A stretch of 64,000 bases of DNA, from the NCBI RefSeq assembly GCF_003096035.1, contig NZ_CP029186.1, forward strand, positions 316,001 to 380,000, given 5' to 3'. Numbering within the stretch: the first letter of the stretch is position 1; each line of letters starts with the position of its first letter. Positions 23,112-33,858 of the stretch are shown here, piece by piece. This DNA comes from Flavobacterium album (GTDB taxonomy: Bacteria > Bacteroidota > Bacteroidia > Flavobacteriales > Flavobacteriaceae). The notes beneath the pieces are model-generated. The model was given only the letters and a program-made list of their open reading frames with translations, did not search any database and had not been told where the DNA came from. The translations under genes and the position numbers were made by a program.

Positions 23112-26100
23112 TTAATGTACTTCCCGTTGAAGGTACACCCATCCTGTTACCTGTTTCCCCTGGGAAAGTGTAACCACATAGAAGTAGGTACCGGTTGGCA
23201 GGTCGCCTTTATCCGACTGGCCGTACCATTCATTTTTATAATTCTCTTTCTCATATACTTTCAGGCCGTAACGGTTAAAGATCATCAGTTCCCTAACATC
23301 AAGGTTGGTAAGGTCAAAATTCTGGTTGTATTCATCATCATTCGGAGAGATACCCCTTGGGATGAAACAACCGGTATTATCTACAGTTATAGAAGCTACA
23401 GCGCTGCAACCATCGGCATTGGTCACTTTAACAGCGTACTCGCCGCCGGTAAGATTTGTAATATCGGCCGATTCGCCTGTAGAGTTATATCCGTCAGGGC
23501 CGGACCATTCAAAGCTCGCGCCCGGGATATCAGTAACGTTCACGATAGAAATAACATAGTTAAAATCAATGCACCCTGCCTCAAGTGCAACGGTAAACGC
23601 ATTGGTGTTGAGCACAACTTCAAACTGCTCTGTAGTGCTGCATCCGTTCACTTCTACCTCGGCTTCGTACATACCATCTTCCGATATTTCTATGTCAGCT
23701 GCCGTAGCATCGGCCTGCAGTACCCCATCTTTATACCATTTATAGCTAGCATCGTTCGCATTAAAGTTGGCCGGAACTAAAGAAAGTGATGATGTCTGGC
23801 CTTCGCATATCGCGGCGTTTCCATCAAAAGTGAAATGAGGAGCCGGATTTACAATAACAGCAACAACAGATGCAGGCGACGAACAGCCATTTACGGTTAC
23901 AGTCAGCGAGTAGTTGCCCGAAGCGCCAGGCACTGCATTGCTAAGCAGCGGGCTTTGCGCGGCAGATGTGAATCCGTTAGGGCCTGTCCATGAATATACC
24001 GCACCCGGTACCGCTGTAGCTATAAGCTGGACATCGGTTCCTTCGCAGACAGGGGCAATTGCAGCCAATACCGGCGCACCCGGCCTGTCCTTAAGCGTTA
24101 CAGTTATAATAGCCTCATCATCCGGGCCACAACCTGATACTATATATTTAAACTGGTACGTTCCCTGGACGATACCTGCTGTATTGAACATACTTCCTGC
24201 CAAAGCGCCCGTACCATTAATATCCTGCCAGGTACCACCTGCATCGTGGGGCGTGCTAAGGTAGTCTGTAAGGTCTATCATATCGCCGTCGTTACAGACA
24301 GCAACACTATTGTCGTTACCTGCTACAGGAAGCGCGTTAACCTGCACTGCTATGGTTGTTACCGGCGACGAACAGCCGTTTACTGTAATGGTAAGCGAAT
24401 AGTTTCCGCTATGGGCAACCGTTGCATTAGCAATTACAGGATTTTGGACTGCAGAAGTAAAGCCATTAGGCCCTGTCCAGGCATACACTGCGCCCGGCAC
24501 CGCTGTAGTGGTAAGGTTAATGCTTGCTCCTTCGCAAAGCGTACCGATTGCCGGCACTACCGGAGCGCCCGGCCTGTTTTTAAGTTCTACGGTTATAATG
24601 GCTTCATCGTCCGGGCCGCAGCCTGATACTACATATTTAAACTGGTAGGTTCCATCAGCGATTCCTGCCGTATTGAACGTACTTCCTGCCAAAGCGCCTG
24701 TACTGTTCACATCCTGCCATGTACCTCCGGCATCGTGGGGTGCACTAAGGTAGCCTGCAAGGTCTATCGAAGCCCCGTCATTACATATTGAGATGCTGTT
24801 ATCATTACCTGCTACAGGAACTGCATTAACCTGTACAGCTATTGTGGTTGTTGCAGATGTACAGCCGTTTACAGTAATGGTAAGCGAATAGTTGCCGCTA
24901 TGGGCTGTAGTAGCATTTGCAATTACAGGATTCTGGAGTGCGGAGGTAAAGCCGTTTGGCCCTGTCCATGCATATACGGCACCCGGTACGGCTGTAGTGG
25001 TAAGGTTGATGCTTGCCCCTTCGCAAAGCGTACCGATTGCCGGAACTACCGGTGCGCCGGGTATATCTTTGAGCTGGATGCTTATAGTAGCCACATCATT
25101 AACGCCGCAAGCGCTCGTAACGGTATAAGTAAACTGGTAGGTGCCCTGGACAACGCCTGCAGTATTGAATGTTGTGCCTGTAAGCGCACCCGAACCATTT
25201 ACATCTGCCCATGTCCCTCCGGCATCGTGAGGGTTGCTAAGGTAGCTCTCAAGGTTAATCGCACTGCCGGTATTACACATTGATGCACTATTATTGTTTC
25301 CGGCATTAGGCTGCGCATTTGGCACTATCGTATAGTCGAGTGTCTGGTTGATGCATGAGCCGGGGTTATCCGACGTTATGGTTACGTGATAGGTTCCGGC
25401 ATCGGCGGCATCAAAGGCGGGAAAGTTCAGAACATTAGTTGTACCTAATATCGTTCCGGGAGCGCCATCTTTATACCATGAATAATTAAGGAACGTAAAG
25501 TTTTGAACTGATAGCGAACTGTCCTGGCCTTCACAGAATCCGTCTGCCTGGATCGCAAGAGGATCCAGCGCATTGATATCCAGCTGGAAGTTCAGCGAGT
25601 TACCGCAGGCATCGGTTACCCTGAAGTTGTAAGTTCCCGGCTCAAGACCGGTAAAAAGATTTGAAGTGCCATTGTTTACCACAAAAGGATCGCCATTTTT
25701 GGTTGTGATGTCATAGATAAGCGGCCCAACACCGTCAGCGGCAATTATTACCTCCGAAGTATTATTAAGGCACGGGAAACTGTAGGCCCCATCGATTGTT
25801 GGTGCACCGCCGAAAGTAAAGGTATCAATGATCTCAAGGCAACGGAAGTTGGTTGAAGCGCCATTGCTGTATACATAGAAAACCCTGACAATCCTGAATT
25901 CTCCCGTGTAGGCCAGGTTGATATTGGTTGTATTATTACTTAGGAATACCGAGTTGGCATTTGAAGGCAATGAACCTTCCGCATAAGCCGCTCCCGTTCC
26001 CGGGTGCCCCCAGGTACCGGTAACGGTATTGTATTTCTGAAGCCAGAATGACTGCAGGTTAGAGCCGTTGCTCGTATAATGCAGGCTGATATTGAACGAA

Positions 26101-27863
26101 CCGCAATTTGGTATGACGTCAACATCATTGGTAACCACCTGGTATCCCTGTACGGTAACCGTTTTGGTTCTTACAGTACCACAGTTATCCACCGTTTCAA
26201 ATTTATAAACACCTGCAGGCAGCGAGTTCATGTAAAAGTTACCATCCACAGGATTAATGTTGAAAGAAACATCCGCAGGCCCGGAATAGGCAGCAGGGTG
26301 CTCGGTTATGTGGACCGAAACAAGCACATTGGTATTAGAGCCAAGCCGTATAGAACCATCGCCCAGCGTACAGCCAGGCCGCTGCGTATCGGTCAGCTGA
26401 AGGTCGGCCGCCGATGGCTGTATCGTTTCGTTCAGATCATATTCGTCACCACACACATCCACTACATGGAACGAGTAGGCGCCCATGGGAAGGTTTTCCA
26501 TAAGGAAAGCGGGGTCGGGGGTTATAAATGCCGACACATCATAGGGTGGCCCGGGAGGATGCGCATCAATATACGCCTGGGGCGCGCTTGTCATAATGAC
26601 ACTGGCAATACCCCTTGGCGCCACTGTAGTTACCGTAATCCCTATCTGGCCCAGGCAGGTATCGCCGCTCACAGTGCTTACTATTGATGCCGTTGCATCA
26701 TCTGTAAGGTCAAGCGTATGTGTTTCTGTGTGCCCGCACGCATCTGTTAGCTTTATAACATAGCTTCCCAGTGGTACCGGGTTGCTATCTGAGCCATAAG
26801 CAGTTGTTGCGCCGCTGTGTGTAGGGAAAGCGGGGTTGAAACTTGCCGGGTTGAATCCCGCAGGGGCACTTACAAAGGTTACGGTATAAGGAGCCCTGTA
26901 TACTGTCGGTGAAAGGGTAAAGTAAAATTTATGGCAGCTGTCGTTTTTCGGCTCAGCATTAAAATCGAATTTCTGGTCAATGGTATTGTTATTCCTTATG
27001 AACACATTACCGCAGGCATCTGTCACTTTGAGATTGTAGGTATATTCCTGATCGTGATAGAACGGAAGATTTGATAAAATATGGTTATCTATATTGTTAC
27101 CTGTCGCTACTGTTTGTGTAACTACTATCGGCGCTCCGCCGCCCGGTGGAAATACGGTATATTCAAAAGTTAGCGGGTAAAATATCTCATTGCCTGCTAT
27201 AGTGGCAAAAAAATGATCGACTGTGATCTGGTTACACGCAGGCAATGGGCCCGGGGCGATAACCAGCGGGTCTATAATTACGCTGGTAGCTACCTGTGTA
27301 AGCTGCACGGTAACCACTACAGCATTGCCACAGTTATCTATAACTTTTACCTGATAAGTACCTATCGGAAGGTTGTTGAACACATTGGTTGGCTGTACAG
27401 GCTTTGTCACAGGCCCTGAAACAATTTCATAACTAACAGCAGTACCCGACGTTATATTTATCGTTAAACGCCCGTCGCCCGGACAGTGCACATGCCTCGG
27501 CGTAATGGTATATGTGAGTGGTACTATTGCATTTGTTATCGTAACCGTGTCGGTAGCCGTGTTTGACAGCGGCCCAAGCGACTGCGTTGCAACAACAAGA
27601 TAATCCCCTGCCACAAGGCTGTTCACTGTACTTGTCGTAACAACAGTAACCGGTGTAGTTGTGTTCGGCAGTAAGTATACTTCATATGCAACCGACGATC
27701 CGGCCGTTTTTCCTGTAAGGGTAAACGTAAGCGTACCGTTACCAAGGCAGGTTTGCGGTGTTGCCGTTACATCAAGCGTAAAAGGATCCAACTGCGCATA
27801 CGAACCAAACCCGGAAAGCAGGGTTAGCAGTAAGCATAATTTAAAAAATAGTTGTTTCTTCAT
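23112..27863 (-). CDS. Giant secreted surface protein with type B T9SS sorting domain (paralogue 1)
   Basis: 1583 residues. A signal peptide (MKKQLFFKLCLLLTLLSGFG...YA) sends it through Sec. The last ~85 residues form the gliding motility-associated type B sorting domain (CFIPRGISPNDDEYNQNFD...LMIFNRYGLKVYEKENY...GTYFYVVTL), used for export by T9SS. The N-terminal ~900 residues are Cys- and Thr-rich beta modules; then three tandem ~163-residue modules (AGNDNS...PHDAGGTW...GTYQF...GAPVVPAIG...YAWTGPNGF...SGNYSLT) and an Ig-like region follow. Similar proteins act as adhesins or surface filaments. The paralogue at 28275 follows the same plan with one module fewer. No sprF/porP-like gene is adjacent. 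Confidence 0.9.
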   Translation of the reverse strand: MKKQLFFKLCLLLTLLSGFGSYAQLDPFTLDVTATPQTCLGNGTLTFTLTGKTAGSSVAYEVYLLPNTTTPVTVVTTSTVNSLVAGDYLVVATQSLGPLSNTATDTVTITNAIVPLTYTITPRHVHCPGDGRLTINITSGTAVSYEIVSGPVTKPVQPTNVFNNLPIGTYQVKVIDNCGNAVVVTVQLTQVATSVIIDPLVIAPGPLPACNQITVDHFFATIAGNEIFYPLTFEYTVFPPGGGAPIVVTQTVATGNNIDNHILSNLPFYHDQEYTYNLKVTDACGNVFIRNNNTIDQKFDFNAEPKNDSCHKFYFTLSPTVYRAPYTVTFVSAPAGFNPASFNPAFPTHSGATTAYGSDSNPVPLGSYVIKLTDACGHTETHTLDLTDDATASIVSTVSGDTCLGQIGITVTTVAPRGIASVIMTSAPQAYIDAHPPGPPYDVSAFITPDPAFLMENLPMGAYSFHVVDVCGDEYDLNETIQPSAADLQLTDTQRPGCTLGDGSIRLGSNTNVLVSVHITEHPAAYSGPADVSFNINPVDGNFYMNSLPAGVYKFETVDNCGTVRTKTVTVQGYQVVTNDVDVIPNCGSFNISLHYTSNGSNLQSFWLQKYNTVTGTWGHPGTGAAYAEGSLPSNANSVFLSNNTTNINLAYTGEFRIVRVFYVYSNGASTNFRCLEIIDTFTFGGAPTIDGAYSFPCLNNTSEVIIAADGVGPLIYDITTKNGDPFVVNNGTSNLFTGLEPGTYNFRVTDACGNSLNFQLDINALDPLAIQADGFCEGQDSSLSVQNFTFLNYSWYKDGAPGTILGTTNVLNFPAFDAADAGTYHVTITSDNPGSCINQTLDYTIVPNAQPNAGNNNSASMCNTGSAINLESYLSNPHDAGGTWADVNGSGALTGTTFNTAGVVQGTYQFTYTVTSACGVNDVATISIQLKDIPGAPVVPAIGTLCEGASINLTTTAVPGAVYAWTGPNGFTSALQNPVIANATTAHSGNYSLTITVNGCTSATTTIAVQVNAVPVAGNDNSISICNDGASIDLAGYLSAPHDAGGTWQDVNSTGALAGSTFNTAGIADGTYQFKYVVSGCGPDDEAIITVELKNRPGAPVVPAIGTLCEGASINLTTTAVPGAVYAWTGPNGFTSAVQNPVIANATVAHSGNYSLTITVNGCSSPVTTIAVQVNALPVAGNDNSVAVCNDGDMIDLTDYLSTPHDAGGTWQDINGTGALAGSMFNTAGIVQGTYQFKYIVSGCGPDDEAIITVTLKDRPGAPVLAAIAPVCEGTDVQLIATAVPGAVYSWTGPNGFTSAAQSPLLSNAVPGASGNYSLTVTVNGCSSPASVVAVIVNPAPHFTFDGNAAICEGQTSSLSLVPANFNANDASYKWYKDGVLQADATAADIEISEDGMYEAEVEVNGCSTTEQFEVVLNTNAFTVALEAGCIDFNYVISIVNVTDIPGASFEWSGPDGYNSTGESADITNLTGGEYAVKVTNADGCSAVASITVDNTGCFIPRGISPNDDEYNQNFDLTNLDVRELMIFNRYGLKVYEKENYKNEWYGQSDKGDLPTGTYFYVVTLSQGKQVTGWVYLQREVH
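23835..25304 (-). repeat. Three tandem ~489-bp coding repeats in paralogue 1
   Basis: Units begin at 25304, 24812 and 24323 (spacing 492 and 489 bp) and each encodes about 163 residues. Units 2 and 3 are nearly identical over long stretches, for instance the block around 24541 and 25030, so the array is prone to recombination. Confidence 0.85.
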
Positions 27864-28274
27864 AAGTATTATTTAAGTTGATTGGTTTTTTTTATTCTCT
27901 CCGACACTGCAAACCGGCGCCTTATTTATTTTTAACAGCCGAAAGCCCAAAAGGCCCGCTATAATGATTACTTTATACCGGAAGATGACAGCCTGATTTA
28001 AATGCAATTACCCTTCTCAATAACATGATGCTGCTTCCCAAAAACGGGGTATTGCCCTCTTTCCGTCATTGAGAAACAGGGCATACCGATATTATAACAG
28101 TTGAAACGTTAAAATCATCCCTGATAATTTTAAATTTTAACATAAAAAATCTTTACAAAGATTTAAATCAAATGAATATCAGCAGTTTACTGTAGTTAAT
28201 ATTTCCTAACATCCAAGCTATTATACCGAACATATAATAGTCGTCAAAGTGTTTATAAGGTTGCGTTGCAGGAG
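27864..28274. other. 411-bp intergenic gap between the two giant surface-protein genes
   Basis: No gene is visible. It should contain the promoter of the 1583-residue gene (no clear TAnnTTTG box found) and the terminator of the 1420-residue gene at its right side (28145-28167). The rest is AT-rich with no strong repeat. Confidence 0.5.
28145..28167 (-). terminator. AT-rich terminator downstream of paralogue 2
   Basis: On the minus strand AAATCTTT and AAAGATTT form a hairpin followed by TTTTTA, about 110 bp past the stop at 28275. The stem is weak, so this is tentative. Confidence 0.45.
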
Positions 28275-31200
28275 TTACTTTATTTCACGTTGCAGGTATA
28301 CCCATCCGGTTACCTGTTTCCCTGCCGATAAGGTAAGCACATAATAATATACACCTGTAGGGAGGTGCCCGCGGTGGGACTGCCCGTGCCATTCGCTGAT
28401 GTATCCATCCTTTTCATATACCTGCAGCCCGTAACGGTTGAATATTTCTATATGTTTTATATCGAGGTTCGAAAGGTCGAAGGAGTCGTTAAGACCGTCG
28501 CCATTCGGCGAAATGCCCCGCGGTATAAAGCAGCTCGTATTGTCCACAACTATAGATGCGTTTTGGCTACAGCCTTCGGCATTGGTCACCTCAACGAAAT
28601 ATTCCCCGGATGCGCCGTCAGTAATAACAGCTTCCTCCCCCGTATGCGAATAGCCGCCCGGGCCTGTCCATAAGAACGAAGCGCCCGGCATTTCGGAAAG
28701 GTTGGTAATCGCGATTACATATTCCGTATCCCGGCAGCCTGCTTCAAGCGCTACCGCGAAAGCATTCGTATTTTGTGTAACAGTAATTTCGCGGGACGAA
28801 ACGCATCCGTTGCTGCCCACCTCAACTTTATAAAGGCCGGTTTCAAATACCTCTATGGTACTTTGGTCAATGCCTGTCATCTGCTCTCCATCGTGGTACC
28901 ACGTATAGGCAACAGCATTGGGCGCAAAATTCCCGGGAATAACCGAAAGTAACGAACTCTGCCCTTCGCATATCATGCTATCGCCTTCTACTGTAAATTG
29001 GGGAATAGTATTAACCATTACCGAAATCGTTGACGGTGGGGAAGAACAGCCATTGGTTGTAACGGTGAGCGAATAGGTCCCGCTGTGGGAAGTTGTGCTA
29101 TTTGGAATGAACGGATTTTGGATTGCCGAGGTAAAATTATTCGGGCCCGTCCATTGGTACGCAGCACCCGTTACCGCGGTAACCGAAAACTGTATCGCGC
29201 CACCCTCGCACACCGGGGCTACCGGGGCAATGAGCGGAGCCTGAGGCCTGTTCCTTAGCTCTATGGTTATGACAGCATCGTCGGAAAGGCCGCACGCGCT
29301 TGTCACTGTGTACCTGAAATGATACGTTCCCGCTGCAAGGCCGGAAGTATTGAAAATGTTCCCTGCTAAAGCCCCACTGTTATCCATATCCTGCCATATT
29401 CCACCAGTGCTGTGCGGAAGGGAGAGATAGTCCTCGAGGTTGAGCGGCTGCCCGTCATTACAAAACGAAAGGCTGTTATCCTGCCCTGCAACAGCAACAG
29501 AATTGATTGTTACCGAAACTGTGGATGGCGGCGAGGCACAGCCATCTACCGTAACTGTAAGCGAATAATTCCCGCTTTGGGCTACTGTGCTGTTAGTTAT
29601 AGTTGGGTTTTGTACCGTTGAGATAAAATTATTTGGCCCTGTCCACTGGTAGGTCGCGCCCGCAGCGGCAGTAACCGAAAATTGTACCGTGCTGCCCTCG
29701 CATACCGCTGCTATTGGAGCAATAAGCGGTGCCTGGGGCCTGTTCTTCAATTCTATGGTTATAACAGCTTCATCTTCCAAATCGCATACGCCTGTTACTT
29801 TATAGGCAAACCTATAAGTTCCCGGTGCAATGGCTGCGGTATTAAATATATTCCCTGAAAGCGCTCCTGTAGCATCTACATCTTCCCATGTTCCTCCCAC
29901 ATCGTGCGGAGACGACAGGTAAGCGGTAAGGTTCAGAGGTTGGCCGTCATTACAATAAGAAATGCTGTTATCGTTGCCCGCGACAGGAAGCGTATTGGGC
30001 AGCACCTGGTATTGCAGTACCTGGCTGATGCACGAGCCCACCGTTGGCGAAGTAATGCTTACAAAATAGGTCCCTGCCTGCGTAGCCGAATTGTATGCCG
30101 GAAAATTCAGCGTGCCTGTAGTGCTTAATATCGTTCCGGGAGCACCTGCTTTCCACCATTGGTAGTTAAGGAAGGAGAATTCGTCAACCGAAAGCGAACT
30201 GGCTTCCCCTTCGCAAAAACCATCTGCGGTAAGCGCTATCGGGTCAAGCGAATTAATATCGAATTGTATGTTGCGTATGTTCCCGCACACATCGGTCACC
30301 TGGAAATTATAAGTGGCAGGCTCCAGCCCCGAGAAGAGGTTGGAGGTGCCATTATTAACCACAAAAGGCTGGTTGTTCTTCAATGTTATCTTGTAGGTGA
30401 GCGGCGGTACACCTTCGGCAACGATGATCACCTCTGTAAGGCCGCCTGCACACGGGAAGCTGTAGGCATCGGTAATTACGGGGCCTCCATCAAAGTCAAA
30501 TTCATAGATCTGCTCAAGGCACCTAAAGTTGGCCGCACTGCCATTGCTCCATATATAGGCCAGCTTGATCACCCTGAAATGGCCGGTAGAGCCTATGTTT
30601 ATATTATTTGCATTATTATTCAGTAAATAAGCTGTATTTGTATTGGGTGTTGCACCTTCAGCATAATCTGCACCGCTTATAGGGTGTTCCCATACCCCTG
30701 CCACCGGATCGTAGCGCTGCAGCCAGAAGGTTTGCAGATTGTTGCCATTACTGGTGTGGTGCAGGCTAAGGTTGAAAGAATTACAGTTTGGCGTTATCGC
30801 GACATCATTCAGCTGTATGTGATACCCTTCGATCACAACATTCTGGTTGGTTATCGCCCCGCAGTTATCAATTACTTCAAAAGTATAAGCGCCTTCGGGC
30901 AGGGAGTTCATATAGAACCTGCCATTTGTGGCGATATTGGCCGTAACCACAAGCGGCAACGTTCCTGTAAATGTTGCCGGGGCAGCAGTTATCCGCACTG
31001 ATATCATGGTCGTCTCGGGAGAAGTTATCCTGAGGGAGCCGAATCCCGTTTCACAGCCCGGGTTTTGCGAAACCGAAAGTGGTACAGCAGAAGCAGCAAG
31101 GTCAAATTGCCCGTTATAGACATCGCCGCACGAATCGGTTATGGTAACGGCATAGTGCCCAAGGGGAAGGTTTTCCATAAAAAATCCGGTAGGCGTAATA

Positions 31201-32537
31201 AATTCAGAGACATCATCATCCAGCGTACCGGGATAGGCAGCAGGTGCGGCTGTTATTATTACAGAAGTTATCGTCCTGCCAGGGATTTCGATCGAAACCG
31301 AGCCTCCCGCAGCGCAGCCCAATACCTGCGGTACGATCTGGGGTGTTATTTCGGGATCGTGTATTTCAAAGCTCTGGGTTGCCGTGTGCCCGCATGCATC
31401 GGTAATCTGTACTGTATAATTTCCATGGGGTACGGGGTTGGTGTCTACATCGCCATACGGAATCGGGTCATCATCAAAAGTCGGGTGCGACGGATTGAAC
31501 GCTACCGGGTTAAATCCTGTGGGGGCTGCTGTGAAATTTACAGTCACCGGGCCTACATAATAATTGGGCTTTATGCTAAAGGCATTATCCCCGCAATTGG
31601 CAACATTTTGGCTTACTTCAACAGAGAGCGTTTTATTGACGATGACATTGTTGCGGGTATAAACGTTGCCGCACGCATCGGTTATCTTTATGTTGTAAGC
31701 ATACTGCTGGCCATAGTAAAAGGGGATATTTACCGAAAGCGGCGTGCCTGCTGCCGCACCGCTTGCTATTACCTGTGTGGTAACTATTGGCGCCCCACCG
31801 CCGGGAGGAAATACCGTGAACTGGCAGGTAAGCGGGTAAAAAACCTGGTATGCCGATGATGAAACCTGGATATTATGGGAGATCGTTATCGTATTGCACG
31901 AGGGCAATTCGCCGCCGGTAAAAACCACCGGTGCAATAGTAAGTCCGGTATTTACCTGGACCAACTGAAGCGTTGTTACCACTGCTTCGCCACAATTATC
32001 GTACACCCGTACATTGTAGGTACCCGCCGGAAGGTTGTTAAACACGTTAGAAGATTGCAGCGCCACCGTAACCGGGCCGCTTATGATTTCGTAAGAGACC
32101 GCAACACCGGTAAGCACGTTTACGGTTATTTTGCCATCGTTGCCGCAGTGCACGGGCGTTGGTATAAGCGAATAGGTCAGCGGGATGATATTGTTGCCTA
32201 TGGTAACAGTGTCGGTTGCGGTGTTGGATTCTCCTCCTAATGATTGTGTTGCAACGACAAGGTAATTGCCGGCAACAAGGCCTGTGGCATTCGGCGAAGT
32301 TGTTATTACAAGAGGCGTTGTCGTATTAGGGAGCAGGTATACGGCATAATCAATTGAAGCGGACGGGTTATTACCTGCGACCGTAAAGCCAAGCGAACCG
32401 TTACCCAGGCATGTTTGGGCAACAGGCGTTACATCCAGTGTAAATGCGGGCAATTGGGCAATACAATCCAAAGAAAAAACGAGCGTTATTATAGCTAATA
32501 ACACCCTTTTGGCAGGTAGTCTTATATCCATTCGCAA
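28275..32537 (-). CDS. Giant secreted surface protein with type B T9SS sorting domain (paralogue 2)
   Basis: 1420 residues, homologous to the downstream 1583-residue protein over its whole length: FTLDVTPVAQTCLGNGSL near the N-terminus, LVAGNYLVVATQSLGGESNTATDTVTI, and a C-terminal CFIPRGISPNGDGLNDSFDLSNL...FNRYGLQVYEKDGY type B domain. The N-terminus has a basic then hydrophobic signal (RVLLAIITLVFSLDCIA). It has two AGxDNS modules where the paralogue has three; the length difference, 163 residues, equals one module. Probably exported by T9SS as an adhesin. The start could be ATG 32537 (MRMDIR) or the Met two codons on. TACCTTAG upstream may be its -7 box. Confidence 0.9.
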   Translation of the reverse strand: MRMDIRLPAKRVLLAIITLVFSLDCIAQLPAFTLDVTPVAQTCLGNGSLGFTVAGNNPSASIDYAVYLLPNTTTPLVITTSPNATGLVAGNYLVVATQSLGGESNTATDTVTIGNNIIPLTYSLIPTPVHCGNDGKITVNVLTGVAVSYEIISGPVTVALQSSNVFNNLPAGTYNVRVYDNCGEAVVTTLQLVQVNTGLTIAPVVFTGGELPSCNTITISHNIQVSSSAYQVFYPLTCQFTVFPPGGGAPIVTTQVIASGAAAGTPLSVNIPFYYGQQYAYNIKITDACGNVYTRNNVIVNKTLSVEVSQNVANCGDNAFSIKPNYYVGPVTVNFTAAPTGFNPVAFNPSHPTFDDDPIPYGDVDTNPVPHGNYTVQITDACGHTATQSFEIHDPEITPQIVPQVLGCAAGGSVSIEIPGRTITSVIITAAPAAYPGTLDDDVSEFITPTGFFMENLPLGHYAVTITDSCGDVYNGQFDLAASAVPLSVSQNPGCETGFGSLRITSPETTMISVRITAAPATFTGTLPLVVTANIATNGRFYMNSLPEGAYTFEVIDNCGAITNQNVVIEGYHIQLNDVAITPNCNSFNLSLHHTSNGNNLQTFWLQRYDPVAGVWEHPISGADYAEGATPNTNTAYLLNNNANNINIGSTGHFRVIKLAYIWSNGSAANFRCLEQIYEFDFDGGPVITDAYSFPCAGGLTEVIIVAEGVPPLTYKITLKNNQPFVVNNGTSNLFSGLEPATYNFQVTDVCGNIRNIQFDINSLDPIALTADGFCEGEASSLSVDEFSFLNYQWWKAGAPGTILSTTGTLNFPAYNSATQAGTYFVSITSPTVGSCISQVLQYQVLPNTLPVAGNDNSISYCNDGQPLNLTAYLSSPHDVGGTWEDVDATGALSGNIFNTAAIAPGTYRFAYKVTGVCDLEDEAVITIELKNRPQAPLIAPIAAVCEGSTVQFSVTAAAGATYQWTGPNNFISTVQNPTITNSTVAQSGNYSLTVTVDGCASPPSTVSVTINSVAVAGQDNSLSFCNDGQPLNLEDYLSLPHSTGGIWQDMDNSGALAGNIFNTSGLAAGTYHFRYTVTSACGLSDDAVITIELRNRPQAPLIAPVAPVCEGGAIQFSVTAVTGAAYQWTGPNNFTSAIQNPFIPNSTTSHSGTYSLTVTTNGCSSPPSTISVMVNTIPQFTVEGDSMICEGQSSLLSVIPGNFAPNAVAYTWYHDGEQMTGIDQSTIEVFETGLYKVEVGSNGCVSSREITVTQNTNAFAVALEAGCRDTEYVIAITNLSEMPGASFLWTGPGGYSHTGEEAVITDGASGEYFVEVTNAEGCSQNASIVVDNTSCFIPRGISPNGDGLNDSFDLSNLDIKHIEIFNRYGLQVYEKDGYISEWHGQSHRGHLPTGVYYYVLTLSAGKQVTGWVYLQREIK

Positions 32538-32644
32538 TTTTTTGAATGGCTAAGGTAACTATTCTGCGCACATGGCAATCAGGAGATTACAAATTTTAAC
32601 ACAAAAACCCTACGGATTGTTATGCAATTCAATGGGATCTAAAA

Positions 32645-32672
32645 AACAAAAAGACGTTGCATTGCAACGCCT
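32645..32672 (-). terminator. Terminator of the manC-containing operon
   Basis: Minus strand GGCGTTGC-AAT-GCAACGTC followed by TTTTTGTTTTTT; it lies 40-70 bp past the manC stop. Confidence 0.8.
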
Positions 32673-32712
32673 CTACATCCTATAAAACTTTATCAGAGAT
32701 TATACAGATAAT

Positions 32713-33777
32713 CTATGAGTTTTTCGTGACAATCTCGGTAATTTTCTTGATTTCCTGCTCTTTTTCCTTAGGGTAGATCAGCAGGATATTTTCTTTATCT
32801 ACAATAATATAGTCATTCAGCCCGTCTACGATCACAATCTTGTTTGCATCAGTCCTGATGATGTTGTTAGAAGCATTCTCTATAAACAGCTTCGCATTGA
32901 CCACCGTATTATTGTTAGCATCCTTATCCAGCTTATCGTGCAGCGAACCCCAGGTACCCAGGTCGTTCCAGTCAAAGGTGGCAGGCACCACAAATACGTT
33001 CTCCGCATTTTCCATTATGGCATAGTCAATCGAAATATTTTGTGATTTCGGGTAGTTTTCCTCGATGAAATTTTGCTCCGAAGGCGTGTTATAGTAATCA
33101 TAACCACTTTCAAAAAGGGAATACATCTCGGGCTGGAATTTTTCGAAGGCAAGCACTACCGACCTTACGCTCCAGATGAATATACCTGCATTCCAAAGGA
33201 AGTTACCGCTTTGAAGGAAAGTTTTTGCCGTTTCATAATCGGGCTTTTCCCTGAAATGGAATACTTTTTTTATCGCATTATGATCCTGTGTGCCGTATTC
33301 TATGTAGCCATAGCCGGTGTTGGGGAATGTTGGCTGTATGCCAAGGGTCATCAGCACATCGTCATTTTGCGCATAATCAAAAGCAAGCTGCAGGTTGCTG
33401 ATGAACGCCTGCTCATCCTCGATCCAGTGGTCGCTCGGGGCAACAACCATCACAGCATCGGGATTCATTTTTTTTATTTTTAGCGAAGCATATAATATGC
33501 ATGGGGCCGTATTGCGCATAGCGGGCTCCAGCACCACCTGTTCCTGCTTTACCTGCGGCAATTGTTCCAATACAAGGTCGTTGTATATCTCGTTGGTAAG
33601 TATCAGTATATTTTCTTCGGGGATCAGCTGCGAAAGCCTGCTAAAAGTTTTTTGTATCAGGGTCTCTCCCGTACCCAGCATATCGTGGAATTGTTTCGGG
33701 AACTGCGCAGTGCTCACCGGCCAAAAACGTGAGCCCACGCCCCCGGCCATCAATACTGCATAATAATTTTTATTCAT
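32713..33777 (-). CDS. manC: Mannose-1-phosphate guanylyltransferase
   Basis: Makes GDP-mannose from mannose 1-phosphate and GTP for surface glycans or glycoproteins. The nucleotidyltransferase signature MAGGVGSRFWPVS...FPKQF is at 10-28; VVAPSDHWIED, GYGYIEYG, FREKPD and WNAGIFIW are the expected active-site and sugar-binding stretches. At 354 residues it is the single-domain form lacking a phosphomannose isomerase tail. It is the last of four same-strand genes (M28 peptidase, SDR, SprT-like, manC) with gaps of -1, 8 and 81 bp. Confidence 0.94.
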   Translation of the reverse strand: MNKNYYAVLMAGGVGSRFWPVSTAQFPKQFHDMLGTGETLIQKTFSRLSQLIPEENILILTNEIYNDLVLEQLPQVKQEQVVLEPAMRNTAPCILYASLKIKKMNPDAVMVVAPSDHWIEDEQAFISNLQLAFDYAQNDDVLMTLGIQPTFPNTGYGYIEYGTQDHNAIKKVFHFREKPDYETAKTFLQSGNFLWNAGIFIWSVRSVVLAFEKFQPEMYSLFESGYDYYNTPSEQNFIEENYPKSQNISIDYAIMENAENVFVVPATFDWNDLGTWGSLHDKLDKDANNNTVVNAKLFIENASNNIIRTDANKIVIVDGLNDYIIVDKENILLIYPKEKEQEIKKITEIVTKNS

Positions 33778-33858
33778 TTTTACTGGCTAATGTTGTTTTG
33801 TTGAGTAAAGTTTCTAATTAATCCCCGTATTTCAAAAACGTTTAATTTTCATTTAACA

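Noticed and set aside
26079..32240. Several plus-strand frames up to 264 residues inside the two giant surface-protein genes
   Set aside because: All are antisense shadows with odd Cys/Arg/Tyr-rich composition caused by codon bias of the real genes.
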